Source: JBEBGV01 sp040081265
Lineage (GTDB): Bacteria; Acidobacteriota; Vicinamibacteria; Vicinamibacterales; UBA2999
DNA: 37,263 nucleotides
Assembly (NCBI GenBank): GCA_040081265.1
Contig: JBEBGV010000047.1
Coordinates: 1 to 37,263 of the forward strand
Direction of reading: 5' to 3'
A model generated the notes under the pieces. The model saw nothing but the letters and a program-made list of their open reading frames with translations. It had not been told where the DNA came from and did no database searches. A program made the position numbers and the translations under genes. Below, in pieces: positions 1 through 7,668 of this stretch (position 1 is the first letter of the stretch; every line of letters begins with the position of its first letter).

Positions 1-2258
1 GGGATAGAGGGAGCGTGTCGCAAGCGCCGACGATCACGACGCCCGCGATGATGACGGGTGTCGGGATGATCCTGGGCACCGCCGCCTACATGAGCCCGGA
101 GCAGGCCAAGGGGCGACCGGCGGACAAGCGAAGTGACGTGTGGGCGTTCGGTGCCGTGCTCTACGAGATGCTGACCGGCTCGCGCCCGTTCGAGGCCGAG
201 GACGTGGCCGAGACACTCGCCGCGGTGCTGATGAAGGAGCCGGACTGGAGCCGCGTGCCTGCCACAGTGCCGCCGGCCGTGCGCGCGCTGCTGCAGGGGT
301 GTCTCGTCAAGAACCGCAAAGACCGCGTCGGCGACATCTCGAGCGCGCTGTTCACGCTGCGGCACCTCACGAGTCTCGACGTCGCAGAGCGCAAGGCCAC
401 CGCGCCACCCGCCGCACCCGTGCGACCCTGGTGGACGCGGGCGCTGCCCGTGGCCGCGGGTGCCGCCATTGGCGCTGTGCTCGTCGGTGCCGCGGCATGG
501 CGAACAGCCCCGCCACCGTCGCCAGCCACTGTCGCGAGGTTCTCTTTCAGCCTGGCCGAGGGTCAGGTCCTCACCACTCGACAGGGCCAGGCCGTCGCCG
601 CTTCCCCCGACGGAACCCTGCTGCTGTATGTGGCCGACAACCAGTTGTACCTACGCCCCGTGGGAGATGTCTCCGCACGGTCAATCCCCGGCACACAACT
701 CGGCGTGGGAACACCCACTTATCCCGTATTTGCTCCGGATGGACAATCGATCGCGTTCGACTCCAGCAACGACGGCAAGATCCGTCGGATTCCCATCGCT
801 GGTGGCACGCCGGTCACTCTCGCTGGCGTCTTTCCAGGACTCACCGGGATGAGCTGGGACGAGTCGGGCCTTCTCGTGAGCGCGCCCAAAGGTGGGGCCA
901 GCCAGATCATTCGCATGTCTCCGTCTGGCGGAACCACCGAGACGCTCGCGACCGGGGTTGGGCCTGAACTGCTCTATGCCCCGCAGATCCTCGCTGACGG
1001 ACAACACCTCCTCTTCTCCGTCGCCCCGAACCCCGAGGAGGCCGACAACTCGAAGGTGGTCGTGCAGGCGCTCTCGACCGGCATGCAGACGACCGTTCTC
1101 GAACACACCGGTGGCGGCGCCCGCTATGTGCCGACCGGGCATCTCGTCTATGCCACGGGAGGGACGCTCTTTGCGGTGCCGTTTGACGTCGACACGCTCG
1201 CCGTGCGGGGCTCACCGGTGGCGGTGATCGAGGGCGTGCAGCGCGGAAGCCCTGGTGGCGGCAGGCCTGCGCAATTCGCCATCTCGAACAACGGAACGGT
1301 CCTCTACCTGCCAGGTCCAACGGGTGCGCTGAACGACGCGTTCCGGACTCTCGTCCTCACGCGTGGCGCGTCGTCAACCCTGCTCCCCATCCCGGCTGGA
1401 CCCTACGTGCACCCACGGGTCTCACGTGACGGCCGGCGCCTGGCGTACGGCACCGACAGCGCCGGCAAAGCCGATATCTGGGTGTACGACATTGGATCCG
1501 CCGCCGCACCACGCCGACTGACATTTGCGGGCCACGCACGGTTCCCGGTCTGGTCTGGCAACGGGCAATTCATCGCGTTCCAGTCGGAACACGAAGGAGA
1601 CAAAGCGATCTTCAGGCAGCGTGCAGACGGCTCTGGCGCAACCGAGCGCCTCACGAGGCCGGACGCTGGAACCGAGCACGTGCCGGAGTCGTGGTCGCCT
1701 GACGGCGCTCACCTGCTGTACCGGGTCGTCAAGGACGGGACGCATACGCTGTGGGATCTCACGCTCGGCGGAACTGCGGCGGCGATCGGAGGCGTGCGGT
1801 CGGTGCAACCGACTGGCGCGGTGTTTTCTCCCGACGGCCGATGGCTCGCCTACGCGTCCTCCGACGTCCCGGGCGGTGCGGCCTCGCCAAACCGCGGCAT
1901 CTTCATCCAGCCCTATCCCGCCACGGGCGCGCGCTATCAGGCGCCAAAGACCTCCCTCGATTTCCATCCGGCGTGGGCGGCCGACGGCGCAGGCCTGTTC
2001 TATGTCCCTGCCGCCGCCAGCCGCCCCGTCATGGTGAAGGTGCAGACACGGCCGACCGTGGCTTTCGGCGCCGTCACGGCGCTCGATCGAGTGCCCCCGC
2101 CGGGTCTGGTGGGAACCTTTCCCAGGGGCTACGACGTGCTGCCCGATGGCGGTTTCGTGACGGCGACCGACGACGCTGGCGGCACCGGTGAGAGGCCGGA
2201 ACTGCGCGTGATCCTCAATTGGTTCGAAGAGCTGAAGCGGCTCGTGCCGGCGAAGTAA
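1..2258 (+). CDS. Ser/Thr protein kinase with TolB/WD40-like beta-propeller, 5'-truncated by window edge
   Basis: The visible part begins in the activation segment of a Hanks-type kinase (GTAAYMSPEQAKGR, then SDVWAFGAVLYEMLTGSRPF), so the ATP-binding lobe, HRD and DFG lie upstream of the window. The GTG at 15 is not the true start: the frame is open to base 1 and the matching region of the paralogue at 13706-16519 is internal. After the kinase C-lobe comes one hydrophobic segment (about residues 141-163 counted from base 15), preceded by basic and aromatic residues, then about 580 residues of repeats such as SPDGRWLAYASS, typical of TolB-like or WD40-like propellers. The family is common in Acidobacteriota and is thought to be a membrane kinase with an extracytoplasmic propeller sensor. 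The C-terminal WFEELKRLVPAK matches the paralogue's WLDELKRLVP. The substrate is unknown. Confidence 0.9.
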   Translation, partial: DRGSVSQAPTITTPAMMTGVGMILGTAAYMSPEQAKGRPADKRSDVWAFGAVLYEMLTGSRPFEAEDVAETLAAVLMKEPDWSRVPATVPPAVRALLQGCLVKNRKDRVGDISSALFTLRHLTSLDVAERKATAPPAAPVRPWWTRALPVAAGAAIGAVLVGAAAWRTAPPPSPATVARFSFSLAEGQVLTTRQGQAVAASPDGTLLLYVADNQLYLRPVGDVSARSIPGTQLGVGTPTYPVFAPDGQSIAFDSSNDGKIRRIPIAGGTPVTLAGVFPGLTGMSWDESGLLVSAPKGGASQIIRMSPSGGTTETLATGVGPELLYAPQILADGQHLLFSVAPNPEEADNSKVVVQALSTGMQTTVLEHTGGGARYVPTGHLVYATGGTLFAVPFDVDTLAVRGSPVAVIEGVQRGSPGGGRPAQFAISNNGTVLYLPGPTGALNDAFRTLVLTRGASSTLLPIPAGPYVHPRVSRDGRRLAYGTDSAGKADIWVYDIGSAAAPRRLTFAGHARFPVWSGNGQFIAFQSEHEGDKAIFRQRADGSGATERLTRPDAGTEHVPESWSPDGAHLLYRVVKDGTHTLWDLTLGGTAAAIGGVRSVQPTGAVFSPDGRWLAYASSDVPGGAASPNRGIFIQPYPATGARYQAPKTSLDFHPAWAADGAGLFYVPAAASRPVMVKVQTRPTVAFGAVTALDRVPPPGLVGTFPRGYDVLPDGGFVTATDDAGGTGERPELRVILNWFEELKRLVPAK

Positions 2259-2295
2259 ACCACTCGACGGCGACCGACGGTATCATTGGGCTGTC

Positions 2296-2511
2296 ATGCA
2301 TGCCTTCGACGCGCGCATCGAAGTCGTCACCGAAGACATGGCCGCCATCCTTCGCAGGAAGACCGGCGCGGAGCGCCTTGCGATCGCCAGCCGCATGTTC
2401 AGCAGCGCGCGTCGGATGCTCGTGAGCCATCTGCGTTCCGAGCATCCGGACTGGGACGAGCGGGCACTCGACCGGGAGGCGGCTCGGAGGCTGTCGCATG
2501 GAGCCGTCTGA
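2296..2511 (+). CDS. Small antitoxin-like protein upstream of nucleotidyltransferase-fold gene
   Basis: A 71-aa charged protein from an ATG start. The motif-like stretch RMFSSARRMLVSHLRSEHPD followed by WDERALDREAARRL resembles the small family I know as Rv0078B-related antitoxins, often encoded next to a nucleotidyltransferase-fold protein; this is recollection, not a search. The 3' end overlaps the next gene by 14 bp (2498-2511), which implies translational coupling and joint function. No DNA-binding motif is obvious. It could instead be a non-toxin regulatory partner of the downstream protein. Confidence 0.7.
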   Translation: MHAFDARIEVVTEDMAAILRRKTGAERLAIASRMFSSARRMLVSHLRSEHPDWDERALDREAARRLSHGAV

Positions 2512-3064
2512 GCTCCTGCGATTGGTCGTCTCGATACTCGAACGCCTGCACATCCGCTACTTCGTCACCGGCTCGACCGTGACCATCTTCTACGGCGAGC
2601 CCCGCTTCACCAACGACATCGATGTCGTCGTCGACCTGTCGGCCGACACCGTCGTGGAGTTCTGTCGCCAGTTCCCGGAGGACGACTTCTACGTCAGTGC
2701 CGAGGCGGCCATGGATGCCGTTCACCGGCACTCCATGTTCAATATCATTCAGCCCCGCTCGGGTCTCAAGGTGGACGTGATCGTCCCCGCGCCATCCGCG
2801 TTCAATCGCGAGCGCTTTGCGCGGGCCAGGCGGGTACGGGCAGGCGAGGACTGGGATGCCTCGTTTTCGTCTCCGGAGGACGCGATCCTGAAGAAGATGG
2901 AGTTCCATCGCGAGGGCGGCTCGGACAAACACCTCCGGGACATCGCCAGCGTGCTGAGAACAAGCGGGGACGAGATCGACACCGCCTACATCGAGCGATG
3001 GGCCGGCACGTTAGGGCTGACCGACGTGTGGCGCGCCATCCTCGAACGCCTGCGAGAGCCCTGA
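2498..3064 (+). CDS. Nucleotidyltransferase-fold protein (DUF6036/AbiEii-like), putative toxin
   Basis: A 188-aa protein with the minimal nucleotidyltransferase signature: a Gly-Ser turn at residues 25-26 (FVTGSTVTIFYG), the paired acidic residues of TNDIDVVVDL (D40, D42), and a probable third acidic residue in LKVDVIV (D93). The later segment SPEDAILKKMEF is typical of the AbiEii/DUF6036-like group. Members may transfer NMPs to RNA or protein targets and often act as toxins; the target here cannot be read from sequence. It overlaps the upstream 71-aa gene by 14 bp and ends two bases before the likely GTG start of the CCA-adding enzyme, so all three are probably co-transcribed. A housekeeping role for the pair is possible. 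Confidence 0.8.
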   Translation: MEPSELLRLVVSILERLHIRYFVTGSTVTIFYGEPRFTNDIDVVVDLSADTVVEFCRQFPEDDFYVSAEAAMDAVHRHSMFNIIQPRSGLKVDVIVPAPSAFNRERFARARRVRAGEDWDASFSSPEDAILKKMEFHREGGSDKHLRDIASVLRTSGDEIDTAYIERWAGTLGLTDVWRAILERLREP

Positions 3065-3066
3065 GA

Positions 3067-4461
3067 GTGGCACACGAAACGTCGCTCGACGCCGCACGAG
3101 ACATCGCGCAGGGTGTTCGAGCCGCCGGCGGGCGGGCGCTGGTCGTGGGCGGATGGGTTCGCGATCGCCTTCGAGGCGTGGCCTCGAAAGATCTCGACAT
3201 CGAGGTGTTCGGCATCCCGCAGGACAATCTTCTCCGCGTCATCGCACCCTACGGCCGCATCGAAGCGGTCGGGCAGAGTTTTCCGGTCTACAAGATCATC
3301 GGCCTCGCGCCAGGCGACGTGGATGTGGCGCTGCCGCGTCGTGAGTCGAAGACCGGCCGAGGGCACAGGGGCTTCGAGGTCGTCGGCGATCCGTTCATGA
3401 CGATCCCGGAGGCTGCGCGGCGCCGCGACTTCACGGTGAACGCGATCGCCTGGGATCCGCTGACCGACGTCTACGAGGATCCGTTTGACGGCCGAGGCGA
3501 CATCGATCGGCATGTGCTCCGCGTGGTCGACCCCCGCACGTTCGGCGATGACAGCCTGCGTGTGCTCAGGGCCGTTCAGTTCGCCGCGCGCTTCGAGTTC
3601 GCGCTCGACGATGAGACGACGAGGATCTGTCGGCGGATTGCGCTGGACGACCTGCCGGCCGAACGCGTCTGGGGCGAGATCGAGAAGCTGCTGCTCCAGG
3701 CAAGGCGCCCATCGATCGGCCTCGAGCTTGCGCTGTCGTTGGGAGTGGTCGCCAAGCTCCTGCCGGAACTCGTGCCGATGGTCGGTTGTCCCCAGGAGCC
3801 CGAGTGGCATCCCGAAGGTGACGTGTGGGTGCACACGCTGATGGTGATGGACCGTGCTCGCGAGCAGCTCGAGGGCCTCACCGACAAGGCGTCACAGCTC
3901 ATCGTGATGCTGGGCGCGTTGTGCCACGACCTCGGCAAGCCGCCGACGACGGCGATGATCGATGGCCGTATCCGATCGCTCGGTCACGAAGATGCGGGTG
4001 TGCCCCCGACCAATTCGCTCCTCGACCGCCTCAACGTGCACAGCATCGGTGGCGTGGACGTCCGCTTCCAGGTACTGGGCATCGTGTCGCATCACCTGAA
4101 GCCGGGCATGTTCCACAAGGCCGGTCACGTCGGCGACGGGGCGTTCAGGCGTCTGTCACAGAAAGTGAATCTGGAACTGCTCGCACGGGTGGCGCGCGCT
4201 GACTGCCTGGGTCGCACCGGCACCTTCGACTGTTCGGCCATGGACTGGTTCATCGAGCGCGCGCGTTCGCTGGGCGTAGAGCACCAGCCGCCGGCCGCGA
4301 TCGTCCTCGGTCGCCACCTGCTGGATCTCGGACTGAAGCCCGGCCCCCGGGTCGGCGAGATCCTCAAGCAGATCTACGAGCGTCAGCTCGATGGCGACGT
4401 GAAGACGCTCGATGATGGCCTCGCCATCGCGCGGGAGTTGATAGCACCACCCGGTACGTAG
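3067..4461 (+). CDS. cca: CCA tRNA nucleotidyltransferase with HD domain
   Basis: This enzyme adds or repairs the 3' CCA of tRNA from CTP and ATP. From the GTG at 3067 it is 464 aa; a longer frame exists from 2998, but it would overlap the upstream gene by 67 bp. The class II head is clear: GGWVRDRLRG (28-37), the metal-binding DLD at 42-44, RRDFTVNAIAWDP, and FGDDSLRVLRAVQFAARF, followed by the neck region AERVWGEIEKLLL. A C-terminal HD phosphohydrolase domain carries GALCHDLGKPPTT, so 2',3'-cyclic phosphatase or phosphodiesterase activity as in HD-type CCA enzymes is likely. The gene sits two bases after the nucleotidyltransferase-fold gene. The last codons and the TAG stop (4459-4461) lie inside a REP element, so the C-terminal Gly-Thr is repeat-derived. 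Confidence 0.93.
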   Translation: MAHETSLDAARDIAQGVRAAGGRALVVGGWVRDRLRGVASKDLDIEVFGIPQDNLLRVIAPYGRIEAVGQSFPVYKIIGLAPGDVDVALPRRESKTGRGHRGFEVVGDPFMTIPEAARRRDFTVNAIAWDPLTDVYEDPFDGRGDIDRHVLRVVDPRTFGDDSLRVLRAVQFAARFEFALDDETTRICRRIALDDLPAERVWGEIEKLLLQARRPSIGLELALSLGVVAKLLPELVPMVGCPQEPEWHPEGDVWVHTLMVMDRAREQLEGLTDKASQLIVMLGALCHDLGKPPTTAMIDGRIRSLGHEDAGVPPTNSLLDRLNVHSIGGVDVRFQVLGIVSHHLKPGMFHKAGHVGDGAFRRLSQKVNLELLARVARADCLGRTGTFDCSAMDWFIERARSLGVEHQPPAAIVLGRHLLDLGLKPGPRVGEILKQIYERQLDGDVKTLDDGLAIARELIAPPGT

Positions 4462-4543
4462 GCCGGGTCCGAGCTGTACGTAGGCCGGGTCCGACGGACC
4501 CGGCGTCACCGCACGGCGGGTCCTACGGACCCGCCCTACGTAC
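4454..4543 (+). repeat. REP-like palindrome cluster (three units) between convergent genes
   Basis: Three related units are visible: 4454-4475 (GTACGTAGGCCGGGTCC, half unit), 4476-4507 (same head, then a GGGTCC/GGACCC hairpin) and 4515-4543 in inverted orientation (GGCGGGTCC, loop TAC, GGACCCGCC, then CTACGTAC). Every unit has a GTAG tetranucleotide at the foot of the palindrome, the hallmark of REP elements mobilised by RAYT transposases. The cluster separates the convergent cca and M28 peptidase genes and supplies the cca stop codon. The hairpins could act as a bidirectional terminator. Confidence 0.9.
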
Positions 4544-4546
4544 GGC

Positions 4547-6205
4547 TTACTTCCGCGGACGCGCGAAGGGATCGTCGGCACGATACGCGGGCATGACCGG
4601 ATCGTGGGCCAGCGTCCAGACGAGTTCGCCGAGCAGCCTGAGGTCGTCCACGGCGCTGTCGTAGTTCCAGTCGTCGCGCATCTCGTCGCTGGTCTGGTGG
4701 TAATCACGTTCGCTGAACGCGTCGCGCCGCGCCCGCGCCGACTCCCCGTCGGGTCCGACAAACTGCGTCGGCAGCCCCACCGACACCGCAGGGATGCCAG
4801 CCTTGGCCAGCGGAAAGTGATCTGAACGAAAGAAGTTCCCCTGCCCCGGCTCGAGGTCCGGCACGATCGCCCGCCCGGTCCGTGCAGCGATTCGCCGTGC
4901 GGTCGCCAGAATCGTCGATCGCTCAGCGCCGAGAAGAACGAGATCACCGGAGGGGCCGAACACGTTGAGCTCGTCGATATTCACCTCTGCGGCGAACGCC
5001 GACACAGGAAGCGCCGGATGCTGCACGAAGTACTCCGCGCCGAGCAGGCCCGACTCCTCCGCCGTCGTGAACATCACGTAGATTGAACGCCGCGGGCGGG
5101 CGCCAGCGGCCGAGAACGCCCGGGCAATCGCCAGCGCGCCCGCCACACCTGACGCGTTGTCCAGCGCGCCGTTGTAGATGCGGTCCGCATCCGCGGGTTC
5201 CGATGCCCCCGCGGGTCGTACGCCCAGGTGATCGTAGTGGGCTGTGACCATCACGCCCTGTGACGGATCGGAGCCTTCAAGAACGCCAATGACGTTCGGA
5301 GATACCTTCTGCTCAACGCGTCGGACAATCGATGCGGACACCCGGACACCGAGAGACACGGGCATGGCGCCGCGCACCGTCGCCCCTCGACGAAGCGCGT
5401 CGAGGTCGCGGCCTCCCCGCCTCGTCATCTCACGTGCAACGGCGTCGGTCACCCACGCCTTCAGCGTCAACGCCGGCTGACCCGTTGCTGGCGGCAGCGA
5501 GTACTGCGGGCCACCCCACGACGACTGCACCACCTGCCACGGATACGTGGCTGACTGGTCGGTGTGGATGAGAATCACGCCGACCGCGCCGTGTCGGGCC
5601 GCTTCTTCGAACTTGTAGGTCCAGCGACCGTAGTAGGAAAGCTCGGCTCCGCCGAAGAGTGCGGGCTCTGCTGCCGTGGCAGCGGGCTCGTTGACCATCA
5701 CCAGAACAATCCGGCCCGTCACGTTTATGCCCGCGTAGTCGTCCCACTCGTACTCCGGTGCCACGATGCCGTGGCCGACAAACACCACGTCTGCGCTGAC
5801 AGCGATGGTCTGATCCAGCAGATCGCTGAACACCACCATCTCAGACGGGATCTTCAGCGCCGGCTGGTCATCGATGCGAATGGTCGTCTGCGGATCGATC
5901 ACGGATTCAACGACTGGAACACGTTGAAAGAACGTGCCCTCGTCTCCGGCCGGAGCGTATCCAAGCCGCGTCAGTTGCTCGGCAAGATACTCGGCTGCGA
6001 GGGTGCCTCCGGCTGTAGCCGGCGCACGTCCCTCGAGTCGATCACTCGACAGGAAGCGCAGGTGCTCAGCGACCTCGGCGGCCGAGATCGAGCCAAACGG
6101 CGGCAGCAGGCTGTCGCGGCGAGCGCGGCCGGGTTTATCGACGAAGAGAAGGAAGAGGGTGAAGGCGGTGACGAGGAGCGAAGCAGCCAGGCCCCGAGCG
6201 CGCAT
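4547..6205 (-). CDS. M28 family zinc aminopeptidase, secreted
   Basis: A 552-aa peptidase with a hydrophobic N-terminal signal or anchor segment (about residues 6-22). Residues about 120-270 contain a PA-type inserted region (FVGHGIVAPEYEWDDYAGI, GAVGVILIHTD). The M28 catalytic domain follows: TAHYDHLG (H323), GALDNASGVA (D349), TTAEESGLLGAEYF (E383/E384), NIDELNVFG (D411) and YHQTSDE (H503), giving the full set of co-catalytic zinc ligands. It probably removes N-terminal residues from peptides in the periplasm or outside the cell. It is the last gene of a minus-strand block, 18 bp after the cytochrome gene. Its stop codon lies next to the REP cluster. Substrate specificity is unknown. Confidence 0.93.
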   Translation of the reverse strand: MRARGLAASLLVTAFTLFLLFVDKPGRARRDSLLPPFGSISAAEVAEHLRFLSSDRLEGRAPATAGGTLAAEYLAEQLTRLGYAPAGDEGTFFQRVPVVESVIDPQTTIRIDDQPALKIPSEMVVFSDLLDQTIAVSADVVFVGHGIVAPEYEWDDYAGINVTGRIVLVMVNEPAATAAEPALFGGAELSYYGRWTYKFEEAARHGAVGVILIHTDQSATYPWQVVQSSWGGPQYSLPPATGQPALTLKAWVTDAVAREMTRRGGRDLDALRRGATVRGAMPVSLGVRVSASIVRRVEQKVSPNVIGVLEGSDPSQGVMVTAHYDHLGVRPAGASEPADADRIYNGALDNASGVAGALAIARAFSAAGARPRRSIYVMFTTAEESGLLGAEYFVQHPALPVSAFAAEVNIDELNVFGPSGDLVLLGAERSTILATARRIAARTGRAIVPDLEPGQGNFFRSDHFPLAKAGIPAVSVGLPTQFVGPDGESARARRDAFSERDYHQTSDEMRDDWNYDSAVDDLRLLGELVWTLAHDPVMPAYRADDPFARPRK

Positions 6206-6223
6206 GGGGCCTGGCGTGTCTTC

Positions 6224-6667
6224 TTACTTGGTCTTGGTGATCTTGATCGCGTCGAGCGCGTCGACCGGCGTCATCTTCAGCGTGTCGCTGCCGGCCGGGA
6301 ATCCGTTCTCGGACAGGATGAATGCGAGGACGTCGGCATATTCCTCGGGCTTGAGCGTGCCCGGGGCGCTCGCCGGCATCGTGTTCTGCACGCGCAGCGC
6401 GAGTTCGCCGAGGCGGGCGTCGTACCAGTGATCGATGAAGTCGGGTCCGACCAGCGACGGTGCCAGGTCACCCTTGAAGGTCATGCCATGGCACGAGGAA
6501 CACTCCGCGATGGCCTTTTCCTTACCGCGAGCCACCTGCTCTGCAGTGAACACGCCACTCCACGTGTTCTTCGCCTGCGCGAAGACAACGGACCTCGAGG
6601 CGCTGATTCCCAGCAGGACCGTGGCGACGGCCAGGGCAACGGTGAACGACAAGCGAGTCTGCTTCAT
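6224..6667 (-). CDS. Small secreted c-type cytochrome
   Basis: The ATG at 6667 gives a 147-aa protein beginning MKQTRLSF with a clean signal peptide ending near VFAQA; the frame runs upstream but without signal-like sequence. One haem c site, CSSCH (C56, C59, H60), and a plausible distal ligand in QNTMPASAPG (M97) define a class I mono-haem cytochrome c. The segment FTAEQVARGKEKAIAECSSCHG is characteristic of periplasmic cytochromes that are numerous in Acidobacteriota and often serve as electron carriers for periplasmic dehydrogenases. No dehydrogenase lies next to it, so its partner is unknown. It lies 55 bp after the SDR gene and 18 bp before the M28 peptidase gene. Confidence 0.92.
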   Translation of the reverse strand: MKQTRLSFTVALAVATVLLGISASRSVVFAQAKNTWSGVFTAEQVARGKEKAIAECSSCHGMTFKGDLAPSLVGPDFIDHWYDARLGELALRVQNTMPASAPGTLKPEEYADVLAFILSENGFPAGSDTLKMTPVDALDAIKITKTK

Positions 6668-6722
6668 AGTTGTTGAAGTGTGCCACGAGGCCCGACCGGG
6701 CGCAAGAATCCGCCGGGGCGAC

Positions 6723-7634
6723 TCAGGCGGCGGCGCGAGCGTCTCTGAATTCTTCATGAAGACGGGCGACGTTGCCAGCCACCGAATGCAGGGTTGGCAC
6801 CCAGCCGAGGGCCCGGGCCCGCTCGCTCCGCATCCGCTGGTCAAGGGCAAGCGCTTCGGCCAGGGGGCCGAGCTTTGCCCGGGCTTCGGGAAGGGGCATG
6901 TGGCGGATGTCCGGCTTGGTCCGGGCATGGCCGACAATCGCCTCGACGATGTCCTCGACCTTCTCGTCTGCCTCGTCATTGGCGTGAAACACGCCGGATG
7001 CGTCGGGGGTGGCGATCAACCGGGCGTACAGGTCGGCCAGGTCCCGCTCGTACACGCACGGCCAGTGGTTCTTGCCCTTGCCGACCACCCGCACCAGGCC
7101 GTTTGCGGCCTCCTTGAGCATGTCGGCAATCAGGCCTCGGGCGCCTCCGTACACGGTTCCTGGCCGGACAACGACGGTGCGGAGCAGCGGGGTCGCGGCA
7201 TCAAGGACCAGCCGTTCGTGGGCAGGACGCCAGGCCATCAGGTCGGGCGGCGCCAACGGTGTGTCTTCAGTCGCCGGTTCCACGGTGTCGCCGATGACCC
7301 ACGAGCCTGACGTATAGATCAGCACCACGGGGTTACCCGCCGCCGCCCGCCGGGCCGCCGCGCTGACGAGTGAGTCGATGGCGACGCGATCGAGCGACTC
7401 ACCAACGCGGGTGTCGAACGCGGCCTGGACAATCGCGTCGGCTTCGAGCGCCAGCTCCTCGTAGGTCGCGGGCACGGCGAGATCGCCGATCACGGTACGC
7501 ACGCCGCGACGCGCGATCGCTTCTGCCTTCTGCGGTGTGCGCACGAGCGCTGTCACCTGATGCCCTGCGCGCAGCAGCGCGTCGAGCACTGCGGACCCGA
7601 CTTGCCCGGTGGCTCCCGTGATCAGGATCTGCAT
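6723..7634 (-). CDS. NAD(P)-dependent epimerase/dehydratase-type extended SDR
   Basis: A 303-aa protein starting MQILITGATGQVG, the Rossmann glycine motif of extended short-chain dehydrogenases or NmrA-like proteins. IYTSGSWVIGD and VVRPGTVYGGARG match the serine and substrate-loop regions of NAD-dependent epimerases. The canonical YxxxK is not visible where expected; instead there is MAWRPAHERLVL, a variant I associate with a subfamily of these proteins, so the chemistry may differ from sugar epimerases. Its start is 34 bp after the stop of the DAC-like gene and its stop 55 bp before the cytochrome, suggesting one transcript. The substrate cannot be assigned. Confidence 0.88.
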   Translation of the reverse strand: MQILITGATGQVGSAVLDALLRAGHQVTALVRTPQKAEAIARRGVRTVIGDLAVPATYEELALEADAIVQAAFDTRVGESLDRVAIDSLVSAAARRAAAGNPVVLIYTSGSWVIGDTVEPATEDTPLAPPDLMAWRPAHERLVLDAATPLLRTVVVRPGTVYGGARGLIADMLKEAANGLVRVVGKGKNHWPCVYERDLADLYARLIATPDASGVFHANDEADEKVEDIVEAIVGHARTKPDIRHMPLPEARAKLGPLAEALALDQRMRSERARALGWVPTLHSVAGNVARLHEEFRDARAAA

Positions 7635-7668
7635 GAGAGGTCGTTATTGTAATCGACCTTGGCTCTTG

